Positions 43,501 through 53,320 of a stretch of 64,000 nt of DNA are shown piece by piece. Positions within the stretch are counted from its first letter, which is position 1. Each line of letters opens with the position of its first letter. The stretch lies in the NCBI RefSeq assembly GCF_029784135.1, contig NC_073745.1, forward strand, positions 106,092,365 through 106,156,364, given 5' to 3'. Both the position numbers and the translations under genes were made by a program. This DNA comes from Toxorhynchites rutilus septentrionalis. Taxonomy: Eukaryota > Arthropoda > Insecta > Diptera > Culicidae. The notes below the pieces were generated by a model that was not told where the DNA came from, made no database searches, and saw nothing but the letters and a program-made list of their open reading frames with translations.

Positions 43501-46500
43501 AAAAAATGGGAGAACTGGCACACAAAACTGGAAGAAGCAAGAGCAATAAGAATACCACGTTCATATGCCAATTCTTCTCACCCAAAAGAACGAGAACTAC
43601 ATGTCTTCGTTGATGCATCTGAGAATGCTTATGCAGCAGCAGTATACTTAAGGAGTGTATATGAGTCACACATTGATGTCAATATCGTGGCTGCCAAGGC
43701 AAGAGTCGCACCAACTAAAATGCTTTCCATACCACGACTCGAATTACAAGCCGCTGTATTAGGAAGCAGATTGGCTAAGACAGTAAAAAACGAGCTACGT
43801 CTATCAATAGATAGAGTAGTATTTTGGTCAGATTCCAAAACTGTATTAGCATGGATTCGTTCAGAACCACGCAAGTACAAACAGTTTGTTGCCTTACGGA
43901 TAGGAGAAATATTAGAAACCACATACGTAAACCAGTGGAAATGGGTGAATAGTAGGAATAATCCAGCGGATGAAGCTACGAAATTATCAAATAGTAATTC
44001 AATCTGGTTTACAGGCCCACAGTTCTTATATGATAATGAAGAAAACTGGCCAAATGAAGTTCAGAGAAGCGACACTGACGAAGAATTAAGACCACTGCAC
44101 ACTATTCAAGCGAAAGAGTTTAGTGGTCTGAAAAGCATTCACATAAATTGGTGTTCGGATTTTGTGAGATTGAAGCGTTCTGTTGCAATTGCATTCAAAT
44201 ATATCGATTGGCTGAAATCAAAATGCAGGAACCAAAGCTTCAATAAAAATATTGACAAGGAGGACCTGGATTATGCTGAGCTCGTTTTAATATATAAGGC
44301 TCAATGGGAGTCATATCCCAAAGAAATGGAACTCTTACAAAATAAAATGAAAATTCATAAGGGAAGTGAAATTCGAGCACTTAGCCCGGAAATTTGCACG
44401 GATGGAATAATGAGATCAAAGGGACGTATTGAGAACGCTAACTGTTTACCAACTTCAGCCAGAACACCTATCATTCTGTCCTACAAGCATTATGTGAGCA
44501 CTTTGATATTACGTCATTATCACGAAAAATATCGACATAAAAACCTGGAGACTGCCATAGCGGCAGTGCGACAAAAATTCTGGATAACAAACATCAGAGT
44601 TGCTATTAAGACAGTTAGAAGGAAGTGCCAATTTTGTAAAAATATGTCTGCGGAGCCAATTCCTCCAATGATGGCAGCCCTACCACGTTCTAGAACTACA
44701 CCATATTGTAAGCCATTCACGTATACAGGCACAGATTATTTCGGCCCTTATGGCGTGTCTATTGGAAGACGCACTGAAAAACGTTGGGGATGTTTGTTTA
44801 CTTGTATGACAACAAGAGCAGTACATCTCGAATTAGCACAAGATATGAGCTCAGACTCTTTTATTATATGTTTCCGAAATTTACAATATCGTAGAGGTAA
44901 AGTGCAAGAGTTGTTCAGCGACAATGGAACTAATTTCATTGGAGCAAGAAACGAATTTGAGAAAATTCTTAGAAGGCTATCAGACGACGGAGTCAAATGG
45001 CATTTTAATCCTCCCGCTTCACCGCATTTCGGTGGAGTATGGGAAAGAATGGTGAGAGAAGTTAAAAGCCTTTTACCTCAAAAACAAGAAACCATACCAG
45101 AGTATGAACTTAGAACCATACTAACCGAAGTTGAATTCCTCATTAACAATCGCCCGTTAACGCATATTCCTTTAGATACAGAAGACGATGAGGTTTTAAC
45201 TCCTAATCACTTTCTGTTAGGTTGCGCTGGTGAAGCTGTCATTACGATCGACGACGTTTCCAAAGCAGAAGCAACTCGTCAACACTGGAAAAGAGCGCAA
45301 TCAATTGTTAAGGGATATTGGAATCGGTGGATAAAAGAATACCTCCCAACCCTAACTAAAAGAAATAAATGGTTGGAGAAGACTAAACCTATAAAGGTAG
45401 GGGATATCGTGGTTTTTGCCGATGAAGAAAAGAAAGGTAAATGGCATAAGGGCAAGGTGATAAGAACAACAACTAATATGGATGGGCAAGTTAGATCCGC
45501 TACCGTGGAAACAATTAAAGGTGAAATTACTAGACCAGCTGTAAAATTAGCAGTATTAGATGTAAGTAAGAACAATGAAATCGAGAGCTCAAAAGATACC
45601 ACTATTTCCTCACCACCTCTTAACTTTGTTGGAGTAATTAAAAGTGCCCCAGGGAGTAAAGAGGAAATTAAGGGACCGCGAAATCCTCAAGAATGGGGAG
45701 TAAGAAAAACGGTTAACATCGAGCATGTAAAAGAGCTGGCGTCAAAATTGAAACCGAAGCCACAAACAAAAAAGAAAGTCATAGGTAAAATAAGACCATA
45801 TACCGGCACGATACAAAAGGCTATCGTAACCGCAATGGCAATTCTAGTACTGGTAAATTTGACAAATGCCGTCAACATCCAGCCTATTGAGGAAGGGGGT
45901 TTAATGTTTGATCATGTTGGGTCATGTATAGTAAAGCGAGGAATTTGGAGGACAAATATTGTATCCAACTTAATTCCTAACGACGATATTTCTATGCTAG
46001 ACTCTATTCATTCGAACTTAGAAAGAACCTTGAAGTTCATGGGGAATGTAACTCAAGACAGCGCTTTGACAGAACTTGTAATGTCGATAGAACGACAATG
46101 TAACAATGCAAAACAAGAAATAAATTTTTTATCACGATCAAAAAGGAGTCGTGGAATACTTGGGTTTTTGAAAGATCTGTTATTTGGGAGTAATGATGTG
46201 GAAGACGAAGTACAGTCTTTGCGTATTCACGAAGAGCAAAAACTTCATGATATCTCACAAACCATGAGACTATTGAATCAAAGAAGCAAAAATATGGGAG
46301 ATGAATTAAGCGTAAGAATTCGTAGACTAAATGAAGGAATGTTATCTTTGAAGGGAAAGTATTCCGAAGAAAGAACTAATATATTCGCAAGAAAATGTTT
46401 TGAGACCACAACGTTAGCTTTGCAATTGATTGATGGCATAACTCGAAAATACAGGATAATTAAGACTCACCCTTTAGCCGAAAATGAAATGCAAAAGGCA

Positions 46501-47448
46501 ATTCAAAATATAAAGAAGCAATTACCAGAAGGATACTCAATCCTTAGAGACCCACTTGCAGTTAAATACAACATTAAAATTGAAAATGGAACAGTAAATA
46601 TAATAATGGAAAATGTAATTATTAATAAGGAAAACTTCGAAGTATTCAATGTAATCCCTATTCCTGAAAATGGAAGTGTTATAAAAATAGATCACCATGT
46701 AATAGCAATTAATAATAAACATGAATTTTTTTACCCGGATGGAAATTTAATAAAGCTTAATGAAAGTCATTATGTGGTAAATCAGCCAGAATTAACCAGA
46801 GTTCCAGATTGCATAGCTGGAGCATTACTTCATGAAACGATAAAACAAAAATGCTCAACAAAGATGATGGAAGAACCATACACCATGTTAACAAAATTGA
46901 ATAAGATCAACTCTATATTGTACACAACGAGCGACCCTAGCAAGATAATAATCCATTGTAATAATGTAGCCATGTCACCGCCTTATAAGAACGCGATCAT
47001 AGAACTGTTCCCAGATTGTAAGATCCTAACAGAAAAAACTATTCGTTATGCCCAAATATCTGGACATAACGGGGAAGCTAGAATATTTTTTAAACCTATT
47101 CAGAAACTACCATATGTACTAGAAAAACCAAACATAAATGAAAATTTGAATACAACTATCTCGAGTAGAAATCCATATGAAAAGGTAGATATAAAGGATA
47201 CAGTAATACCTGAAGACGATTTTATAAAAAAGAAACACGTATATACATTTGGAGGTACCATAACTGTTATTTCAATGATTATAATAGTAGGAATTTACGT
47301 ATACATAAAATTAAAGAGAAGAAGTAATAGACAAAATAATAGAAGAAATGATGATCCGCCTTCGTTATTAGACATGATACGGCTAAATAGAGTTCAGGAA
47401 GAATCAAGAAATATTCCTATTATTTTAAACCGTGATAGTTGTCTATAA
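40504..47448 (+). CDS. BEL/Pao Gag-Pol-Env-like polyprotein
   Basis: A single intact frame of 2314 codons. Residues 13-57 form a PHD finger (C13, C16, C28, C31, H36, C39, C54, C57). About 115-265 is a Pao-type gag region. Zinc knuckles start near 329 and 360. The aspartic protease has LDPGSS (D443). The RT carries YVDD at 857-860. RNase H has D1037, E1080, D1110. Integrase has an HHCC region from about 1336 and the triad D1411, D1473, E1514. From about 1765 comes an envelope-like region: hydrophobic signal/anchor 1775-1790, a basic RSKR cleavage-type site at 1878-1881 with a hydrophobic stretch after it, several N-x-S/T sites, and a C-terminal membrane span at 2248-2268 with a basic tail. Envelope would normally need a spliced mRNA. 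No stop or frameshift is present. Confidence 0.93.
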   Translation: MSYQFIRNKNGNCRLCNEPDSRDDLVACDECDRWFHLTCAGLNKKPKQTERWICPKCKTIENELLRLQKTQPTPIEEMMNIHRESMRALVETLKIKNEGREETPDSNRLLHRQSLLDLPYFDGSYKIWPRFKITFEETTLQGNFSDLENINRLQKYLKGDALKLVSALLIDKANVPKIMEKLNLRFGNPETIYSNLLKEMLNARNPHFGSPQTMIDFVTSLDCFVTNIKILKHDEYLNDPRLIRDLVLKLPNDLHHQWIKFVADTKKTRDIIDPFIPTLEDLYNWLKPQEELATMLQSERKEKPHKSGYLNTHAVKEQKYRPKRLPKCFACRNEHKTSECSIFKNMNVQQRSDFIFKHRLCLACCNYTNHMAKDCRIAKPCGIDGCKLRHHALLHRATQRDANLNNTESVNCHVNKENKILYQILPVTLGCGKKEIKTFAFLDPGSSVSLIHADIKNKLGTQGRNNPLTLVWTNGETQQELDSEEISLSIQGCNNQRYNIHNLRTVSELSLPSQSMNIHELRREYNHLEDITLEGYENAMPKILLGLPHSFLISGRETRSGKFNEPVAQNTKLGWVLFGQTNEHKKLKGHVLMNDEIDSSDYFNKMMENYFSLEDFGIKVPVKTLMSNDEKRSIDIMNSTLKYEEGSYEIGLLWKQEDVQFPHSYQSAMNRLRGQESKMRKNQCLRKWYVEKIKEYETKGYARKLTPTEQQQRDPKIFYLPHFTVVNLNKQPIKPRLVFDAAAKVKGESLNTNLLQGPDATTSLFGVLIRFREGKFAITGDIKEMFHQVKIRKEDQNAQRFLFRENFDEDPDVYVMQVMTFGATCSPACAQFVKNTNAEKFRESHLQAVEAIQNNYYVDDYLDSFDDLENASKIVNEVITIHKYGHFNIRNFISNSNELLGQIPEENRTEVKEDLLGKFEESYEKVLGVYWDTKKDFIRYKVDIPVTQEFTKRKLLSQSMSVYDPLGLLSHITIQSRILMQELWKSGVTWDEQLNPALKKKWENWHTKLEEARAIRIPRSYANSSHPKERELHVFVDASENAYAAAVYLRSVYESHIDVNIVAAKARVAPTKMLSIPRLELQAAVLGSRLAKTVKNELRLSIDRVVFWSDSKTVLAWIRSEPRKYKQFVALRIGEILETTYVNQWKWVNSRNNPADEATKLSNSNSIWFTGPQFLYDNEENWPNEVQRSDTDEELRPLHTIQAKEFSGLKSIHINWCSDFVRLKRSVAIAFKYIDWLKSKCRNQSFNKNIDKEDLDYAELVLIYKAQWESYPKEMELLQNKMKIHKGSEIRALSPEICTDGIMRSKGRIENANCLPTSARTPIILSYKHYVSTLILRHYHEKYRHKNLETAIAAVRQKFWITNIRVAIKTVRRKCQFCKNMSAEPIPPMMAALPRSRTTPYCKPFTYTGTDYFGPYGVSIGRRTEKRWGCLFTCMTTRAVHLELAQDMSSDSFIICFRNLQYRRGKVQELFSDNGTNFIGARNEFEKILRRLSDDGVKWHFNPPASPHFGGVWERMVREVKSLLPQKQETIPEYELRTILTEVEFLINNRPLTHIPLDTEDDEVLTPNHFLLGCAGEAVITIDDVSKAEATRQHWKRAQSIVKGYWNRWIKEYLPTLTKRNKWLEKTKPIKVGDIVVFADEEKKGKWHKGKVIRTTTNMDGQVRSATVETIKGEITRPAVKLAVLDVSKNNEIESSKDTTISSPPLNFVGVIKSAPGSKEEIKGPRNPQEWGVRKTVNIEHVKELASKLKPKPQTKKKVIGKIRPYTGTIQKAIVTAMAILVLVNLTNAVNIQPIEEGGLMFDHVGSCIVKRGIWRTNIVSNLIPNDDISMLDSIHSNLERTLKFMGNVTQDSALTELVMSIERQCNNAKQEINFLSRSKRSRGILGFLKDLLFGSNDVEDEVQSLRIHEEQKLHDISQTMRLLNQRSKNMGDELSVRIRRLNEGMLSLKGKYSEERTNIFARKCFETTTLALQLIDGITRKYRIIKTHPLAENEMQKAIQNIKKQLPEGYSILRDPLAVKYNIKIENGTVNIIMENVIINKENFEVFNVIPIPENGSVIKIDHHVIAINNKHEFFYPDGNLIKLNESHYVVNQPELTRVPDCIAGALLHETIKQKCSTKMMEEPYTMLTKLNKINSILYTTSDPSKIIIHCNNVAMSPPYKNAIIELFPDCKILTEKTIRYAQISGHNGEARIFFKPIQKLPYVLEKPNINENLNTTISSRNPYEKVDIKDTVIPEDDFIKKKHVYTFGGTITVISMIIIVGIYVYIKLKRRSNRQNNRRNDDPPSLLDMIRLNRVQEESRNIPIILNRDSCL

Positions 47449-47486
47449 TTGAGTAAATCTATGTAGTAGATTTACGGAGTCCGGAA

Positions 47487-48160
47487 TGTTACGGACAGCT
47501 GAGGCTTATCGCGGATCGAGTTACAGATCCATAAGATAAGCAATATTTGAGATTATATTTAGAAAAGACCTCCAAGCGAGGTATAGAAACGTTTAGAAAG
47601 GACCAATGTAAGGCAATTAAAAGATGTAAGAGCTCAAGTGTTTTGTTAGGCTAGAAAACGCTTGTAGTTCGAAATTATTGCCGGTCATAAATTCAGAATG
47701 GACGAATATTTAAATAGCGTCCGGTAAACAATTTAATGCATGCATCATTTAGGATGCATTTTTATTACCCTTTTCCATCCCTAGCTGCGCTCAGCCAGAT
47801 ACACCAGCAGGGTGTAATAAAATAAAAGGATGTTATTTAGAGCGAAGGATGGAAAGGGGAAATCCAAGAATAAGATAGGCGCACCGACGAGGTGCTATAA
47901 ACTTAAGGTATTTTCTTAGGGTAGTGCAGCCGTCTCAGACTGCACGTTACCATACGCTAGAAGAAGGGACAAGGAAAGTAGATGATCTAAACGAAACCGA
48001 TATGTTATCGGTTTTCAAGAGAGAGAGAGGAGATGTTCCTCGTCAATCTTAGTTTAAGGAACCATGTATATATTGTGAAACTTTTGAATAAATTATTTAG
48101 TATTGTAACAGAACTCACGCGAAAGCGTTAAAATTTTTCTTTCAATAGAGAAATTTTTCA
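47487..48160 (+). mobile_element. BEL/Pao 3' LTR
   Basis: 674 bp, the same length as and apparently identical to 38662-39335. A short purine-rich stretch (GGAGTCCGGAA) lies immediately upstream as the candidate polypurine tract. CTTGA at 48161-48165 is the right target duplication. Confidence 0.95.
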
Positions 48161-48189
48161 CTTGACCCGCTGTGGTAGGATAGGTATAC

Positions 48190-48590
48190 ATTAGGGTGAC
48201 AATGGATGTATGGGAAAAATTTGATCATCGATTTTCAAAAACCGACCATGTACATTTTGTTTATTGGCCCAAAAAATGATCTGTGCAAAGTTTCAGCTCG
48301 ATCGGACATGATTTAGGGGTGACTCAAAGCGCTCAAAGTTTTGATTTTTTGATCCTCGAAAATCTTCCAAGGAGGGAGAAAGGAAATTTGGAAAATCAAA
48401 ATTTTTTTTCGATGCCAAATGACTTAAAAATGCATGAAACGTCGAGATCTGGTGTCATCTCGAAAAACAATTTTTTACCGAAAATCGACCTTTTTGGACA
48501 AAATGTACATGGTCGGTTTTTGAAATTTGACATGACCATTTTCGCTGCCACCATATTATACTTGAAACATCGGTAGGTTTTTATGTTAAA
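48190..48590. mobile_element. Fold-back MITE
   Basis: TTTCAAAAACCGACCATGTA (within 48231-48260) recurs inverted at 48498-48525; arms are about 28 bp and perfect. The interior block with CAGCTCGATCGGAC and CATGAAACGTCGAGATCT is shared with 29730-29910. No ORF is supported. Confidence 0.55.
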
Positions 48591-48593
48591 GTA

Positions 48594-50259
48594 AAGTGAC
48601 CAGATGGCCAGAGGTCTAACGCGGGACACAATTAACAAAACGTTAACGTGTATATACGTTATGTGAACATAAACCATAGTTTATCGAGTCTGAACTTATA
48701 TGTATTATTTCTTTCTAAGTATCGGCACTCAGTTGTGATTTTTCGGTGGTTTAGATTTTGTTTACGCCTGAAAATCACTCGCTCAATCAGAACATTTACG
48801 CCTGGCAAGCACGATTCGAATTCTCCAATTTTCTTTGAAAAAAAAAAAAATTACGAGTATTACCGAATGGAATGCTCGAAATTTTTCTTAAATCTTACGT
48901 TTATTAAGCCTACAACAAAAATAATTCAAGGCTGTTGATTCGCAGTAGCAGCACTGTAAAGCAACTTGATGATTTTTTCATACTGCAAGCTCCACCCCCC
49001 AGCGAAGGAGTTGGGCATCCTGAAGCACATTGTGTCCGCCAGATATAGCCGATCTGGTATTTACAACATCATCTCCCTGCTGCTCCTTAAGCCGGGAGAT
49101 CGAAGCCAAACCGGCCAAATGGTGAAGGAGAATCTGGCCAAACTGGACATTTTATGTGGAAGCATCAGACGAGACCGGCCGTATCTGAGCAGCAAGCAAT
49201 CACCCAAGAAGTAGCTTGAGGTGCTGGTGAAAAACTTCTTTCCGGCGAAAGAAGTGGAAAACTTCTTTCCGTGCTTATAATGAAAGACGAGACGTACTTG
49301 ATGCTAGAATTTAACGAATGGCAGGGGATCGGGTACTTCACGTTCCCCAGGTAAGCGATGACTTCGAATATATCATCCACATCAAGTTCTCGAAGAAGGT
49401 CCTTCTCTGACAGATGTGAAGCGAATGTCCAAACCTCTCCTCTATCGAGTCATATGGTGAACGGGGATATATATAGTACGAAGTGATTGCCGGAAGTTGC
49501 GAAGGTGATGTGGTATTTATGCCGAACCTGGGATCAGCCCATTATACCAAAAGATGGAGGATGGATCGGCTGGAGATAAACATTGTCGCGAAGACCGCCA
49601 ACCTTCTCAACACTCCCCAGCTGCAACCGTTAAAAACTTTTGGGCAAATGGCCAAAATGGAGAGACAGTCGACCACCAAAGCCACGAAAATGTAAAAGAA
49701 CACGCCGACACACATCTTTTCATCGGCCATTGTTGAGGTTCCGGCCAACTTCCGTTAGACCGCCCAGTGCTTTATTCAGGATACTTCATCAAACAACCCT
49801 CCCTCTTCCTGTCGAGTGTACACTAGTTCTTCCGGTTTATTTAAAACGTTAGGCCCTGACCGAGCTAGGGGACCAAAGAAGATCTTTTCGTCTGACTCGC
49901 TTTGGTCCCTGCGGATCATAAAAAAATTATAAAAATAATTTTCCATTTTTTTTGCTGTCGCTTCCAGTTGACACTCTCTAAACAAAAAGCCCACTGTCGG
50001 TGCGATGAAACCAGCTCAACGTATTAGTCTTAGGATGCATTAGAAGCGCTCTTGAACAGTCTGCCAAATAATATTTTTTTGAGGTTCATCCATTTAAGAA
50101 AATCAACATGATCAAATTGTGATGTTGAAATATACTGATATCGCGGGACATTTTCGTGTCTTTTGCCAAATGCGGGACGTTTCGCGGGACGTAATCTTAC
50201 ACGGGACATTTTGATGAAATGCGGGACTGTCCCGTGTAACGCGGGACGTCTGGTCACTT
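48594..50259 (+). mobile_element. Tc1-like transposon, decayed
   Basis: The ends AAGTGACCAGATG and CGTCTGGTCACTT are inverted and flanked by TA (48592-48593, 50260-50261). Subterminal GCGGGAC words are numerous on the right (50143-50250) and fewer on the left. The transposase relic lies at 48966-49740. Confidence 0.75.
48966..49740 (+). pseudogene. Tc1-like transposase relic
   Basis: Pieces visible in three frames: KELGILKHIVSARYSRSGIY near the N-terminus, a segment around MKDETYLMLEF, and VFMPNLGSAHYTK with NIVAKTANLLNTPQLQPL. The last two correspond to the catalytic Asp and downstream blocks of Tc1-type DDE transposases. The second Asp reads Asn and the final Glu block is changed, so the protein is dead even apart from stops and frameshifts. 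Confidence 0.65.
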
Positions 50260-50261
50260 TA

Positions 50262-50825
50262 GTTAAAGACAACTTTATATTTATTCAGAAACAATGTTGG
50301 AAATACAGACAAATGGACCCATTGGACCCCTCCTACAGGAAGAAAAATGTAGGTTTTGGCCAATGCTTGGCGATTTTTCGATTTTTTTTTCAATTTCCGG
50401 AAAACTGAAAAAAATTGAGGTTTGGGGTTTCTGTAACGTCAATAATCAAATACCAATGTGAATTGAACTCGATAATTCCCCCTATTCTATGCGGCGAATG
50501 ACGTGAGATGGCTCAAGTGACGGTGTCCCCGAAGGCGAATGGGGTGACTATGGTTTGTTATTAGGTGAGATCTAAAGTTGTAGTCGTGTCCACATATGTT
50601 ATCGACTCTGGTATCAAATAAGAGTTAAAAAGTAAAGTGGCTTCCAGAATAAAGCGTGAAACATTGCCATGTCACCTCATTCGCAGCACGGAATAAAGGC
50701 GAATGTGTGACGCTAATCTCTCGACCACGAAAGCACACGATTGTTTTACATAGCGTACTTTTTAATGTAGAGCCAGTTTAAGGCAAACAGGGCCCGAAAC
50801 AAAAAAAAAGTTCTATAACTCTGTC
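50262..50825. other. Intron sequence with a SINE-like tRNA fragment
   Basis: Mostly non-coding. At 50706-50735 TGACGCTAATCTCTCGACC resembles the box A region of tRNA-derived SINEs on the minus strand. No full element is seen. Confidence 0.35.
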
Positions 50826-51003
50826 ATTGTTGAAATTCGACAGAGTTGTGGATTTGACAGTGATCGCAGAGTAGTCGGAAAGGTCCTCCTTTGAAACCGC
50901 GCGAAACCGAGCAATTTAGGTTTTTGCGGCAATATTTACTGCCGTCACTACAGAGGCGAACCAGCCCAGGAGGCTGAAAGCCTCTCAAATAAAGAATAAA
51001 AAA
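50826..51003. mobile_element. Twin-primed 3' stub of the LOA/I-like retrotransposon
   Basis: 50826-50916 matches the family coding 3' part (GTTGTGGATTTGACAGTGAT) in minus orientation. 50919-51003 matches the family 3' end (GAGGCGAACCAGCCCAGGAG then AATAAA repeats) in plus orientation. The inverted 5' part next to a correctly oriented 3' part is the structure made by twin priming. Family reference sequences are at 22640-23282 and 37500-37650. Confidence 0.65.
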
Positions 51004-51368
51004 AAACAAAAACCTAAAATCAAACAAGATTCCGCGTATGGGTTTTGTGGTTTAGCATTTTAAGTGGTTTTATTTCAAGATTCAATTCGCTGATGGTTAT
51101 ATTTCGGTTTGTGATTAACAGAGAAGCGATAGTAGATATGAACGGAAGAGTAAATTCATTCGTGAGTGGAAAATTTAAATTATTGAAATAATTATACTGG
51201 TGGGGTGAAACAGACAGTTGCCAGTGGGAATGAAATGGGCTGAAAAAAGTGTGTTTATTCATTTCCTAAAGAATGCCCTGCATCTACAAACAGAAATTTA
51301 ATCGCCAAAGGTGAACTATCTAGAAGCTGACTGGAATCAAGAGCAAAATAGTTGAGGGTCCGTCCGCA
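51004..51368. other. Non-coding intron sequence
   Basis: AT-rich, no recognisable feature. Confidence 0.35.
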
Positions 51369-51371
51369 AAG

Positions 51372-52100
51372 ATGCCAACCTTGCTGATTTTTCAGGATTT
51401 CCCAGACTCAGTTTTGCCTGATTTTTCTTAAATGATCCTGATTTATCCTGATTTTGTATTTTTTACTTTATTAGAATGAAAATTATCCGTAGTAATAATA
51501 CGAAGTTTTCCTGGTTGGAAATAAAAATTGTCATAATAGCCTACATAAAAAAGCTTTTGTTTATTATCTATATATTCAAATCGTTATATTTTGAATGAAA
51601 ATAATTACTTGTTTTTTGAATACTTAAAACACTTTATAGCATTTTTTGGTTTTTCCACAAAAAACTCATCATGTTTAGCATAATCTTTCGAAATAGATCT
51701 TGAAGCTGAGCTTATTCATTATTCTCAAAGCTCCATTATGAGCTTTTACTAATCAAACAGTCGACAAATTCCCACAACTATTGCTCGCAACAAACAACAA
51801 ACGTGTTCCATCAGAGCAACGTCAAACTTCATGGCTCTTTGACAACACGACGAATTATTTTGGAGTCTGGCTGGAATGTGTTGTTTCACCAGTTAAACTT
51901 ACCGGATATTGCTATTGTGTAAGATGCCGAAAGATCGTGGAATAAAATTAATGCACATAAACTTGAATAAATGTATGCTTGCCTAAAGAAATTATGCGTT
52001 TGTGTTTCCAAAAATCGATTCGAACTTTGCGGACAACACAATATGAGCTATCCTGATTACTCCTGATTTTTGAATATAATGGTTGGCAACTCTGTCTGTC
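51372..52100. mobile_element. Non-autonomous element with TGCCAACC ends
   Basis: The left end AGATGCCAACC and right end GGTTGGCAACTCT are inverted. TTTTTCAGGA-type words just inside the left end also recur inverted near the right (TCCTGATTTTT). The interior repeats CCTGATTT several times. No coding sequence and no clear target duplication. Confidence 0.45.
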
Positions 52101-52713
52101 TGTGTATCACATCTAGGTGGATTAATTCGATTTTTCATTAAACGGACAGACTTTGAAAAAATAAGACATGTTTTCCAAACTAATAAAAAACAAACTCATA
52201 TAACCATACTTGGTACTATGTACTACTAGAATTGGTACTTCTACCCTATATACACGAAAAAAAGAAAAATATTCAAATGTGCTTCGGATTCGTTGATTCT
52301 GCAAATTACGATTGAGAAAAAAAACACGATAACGAAAACAAAAAACATACAGGGACTCCATCTTGCTGTGGTTGCTTATGTTTTCCAGTGGCAGCAAAGT
52401 ACATTGTTTTTTTTATCGACCATTCATCATTACACAAAATGTAGGTATTCAGTCGTCTATAAAACCCGTTTATGTTCAATGAGCTTGTTTGGACTGTGTT
52501 TCGTCACTTCAACAATGAACCATTCGATTCAGAACAAAAAAATTTGAGCCTTTTCCCCGCCGGCCTCTCACGGCGAAGTTTACATAATAAAGTACACAAA
52601 CCGAACATTTTCGAACATCGAACCACGCACAAAAATTACCCGGATTGTTTCATGGTCGCTAAATTATTCCACTCTATTGTGCCATCAAACTACAAGTTAT
52701 GAGCGAGACTCAC
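52101..52713. other. Donor end of the zinc-finger gene intron
   Basis: Non-coding. The splice donor GTGAGT (complement of 52708-52713) follows exon 1. An 84-codon plus-strand frame at 52293 has no motif. Confidence 0.5.
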
Positions 52714-53320
52714 CTTCATTTGGAACAGTCTGCGGATTTCCACCATTTTTCGGATCAATAGCAACAGCAGCTGCTGTCAAATGATGGGGACGGTCGTCGT
52801 TTGCTGAATCGACCGCCTGCTTGGCGGGTTCCCCACCCTCAGCTTCAGCGCCAACCCCCGGTGACAAAGGAAGCTGTGGATGGTGTCTGTCTTGCTTTGT
52901 TTTCGTCGTCACAACCGTGACTGCGAGATCAATGCTGGCGTCTACTTTCATGACGTCATCAACCACCGCCGACACCGTTGTTGGTGGGACCGATGCTGGC
53001 CGCTGGAGAAACTCCAACGGTGGTAGGTCATTTTGTGATGCTTGGGTTGAGATTTCCTTATGGTCAACTATGTTGCTGAAGCCTTTCGCATTTCCGACGA
53101 CGTCGTCGTCGTCAACAATCGCGACCGGACCAACGTACAGCGTTTGCACTTCATCGTTATCAAATTGCACCGTGATCTCACTCAATAATATATCCAAATC
53201 ATTTTGTTCCTGGCTGTTTGCGTTGGAGATTCGCTTGTGGGAGCTAAAGTCTACCCCATCTCCCGATAAAAAGTCAGCCACCGTAGCTGGTACTTTCATT
53301 TGCGTCGCCATTATGCTCAT
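52714..53320 (-). CDS. C2H2 zinc-finger protein, first coding exon
   Basis: The first in-frame ATG is at 53320 (MSIMATQMKVPATVADFL); a second at 53311 has a better context (ATAATGG), so either may be used. The exon encodes 202 residues plus one base. It is acidic, with VAIVDDDDVV, Val/Ala/Thr-rich stretches, a His/Pro segment, and no zinc finger. It ends AATGAAG followed by GTGAGT, a strong donor. Lengths of 607 and 2261 bases sum to 2868, exactly 956 codons including the stop. No exon is needed between, and none was recognised in the 19.8-kb intron. Confidence 0.75.
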
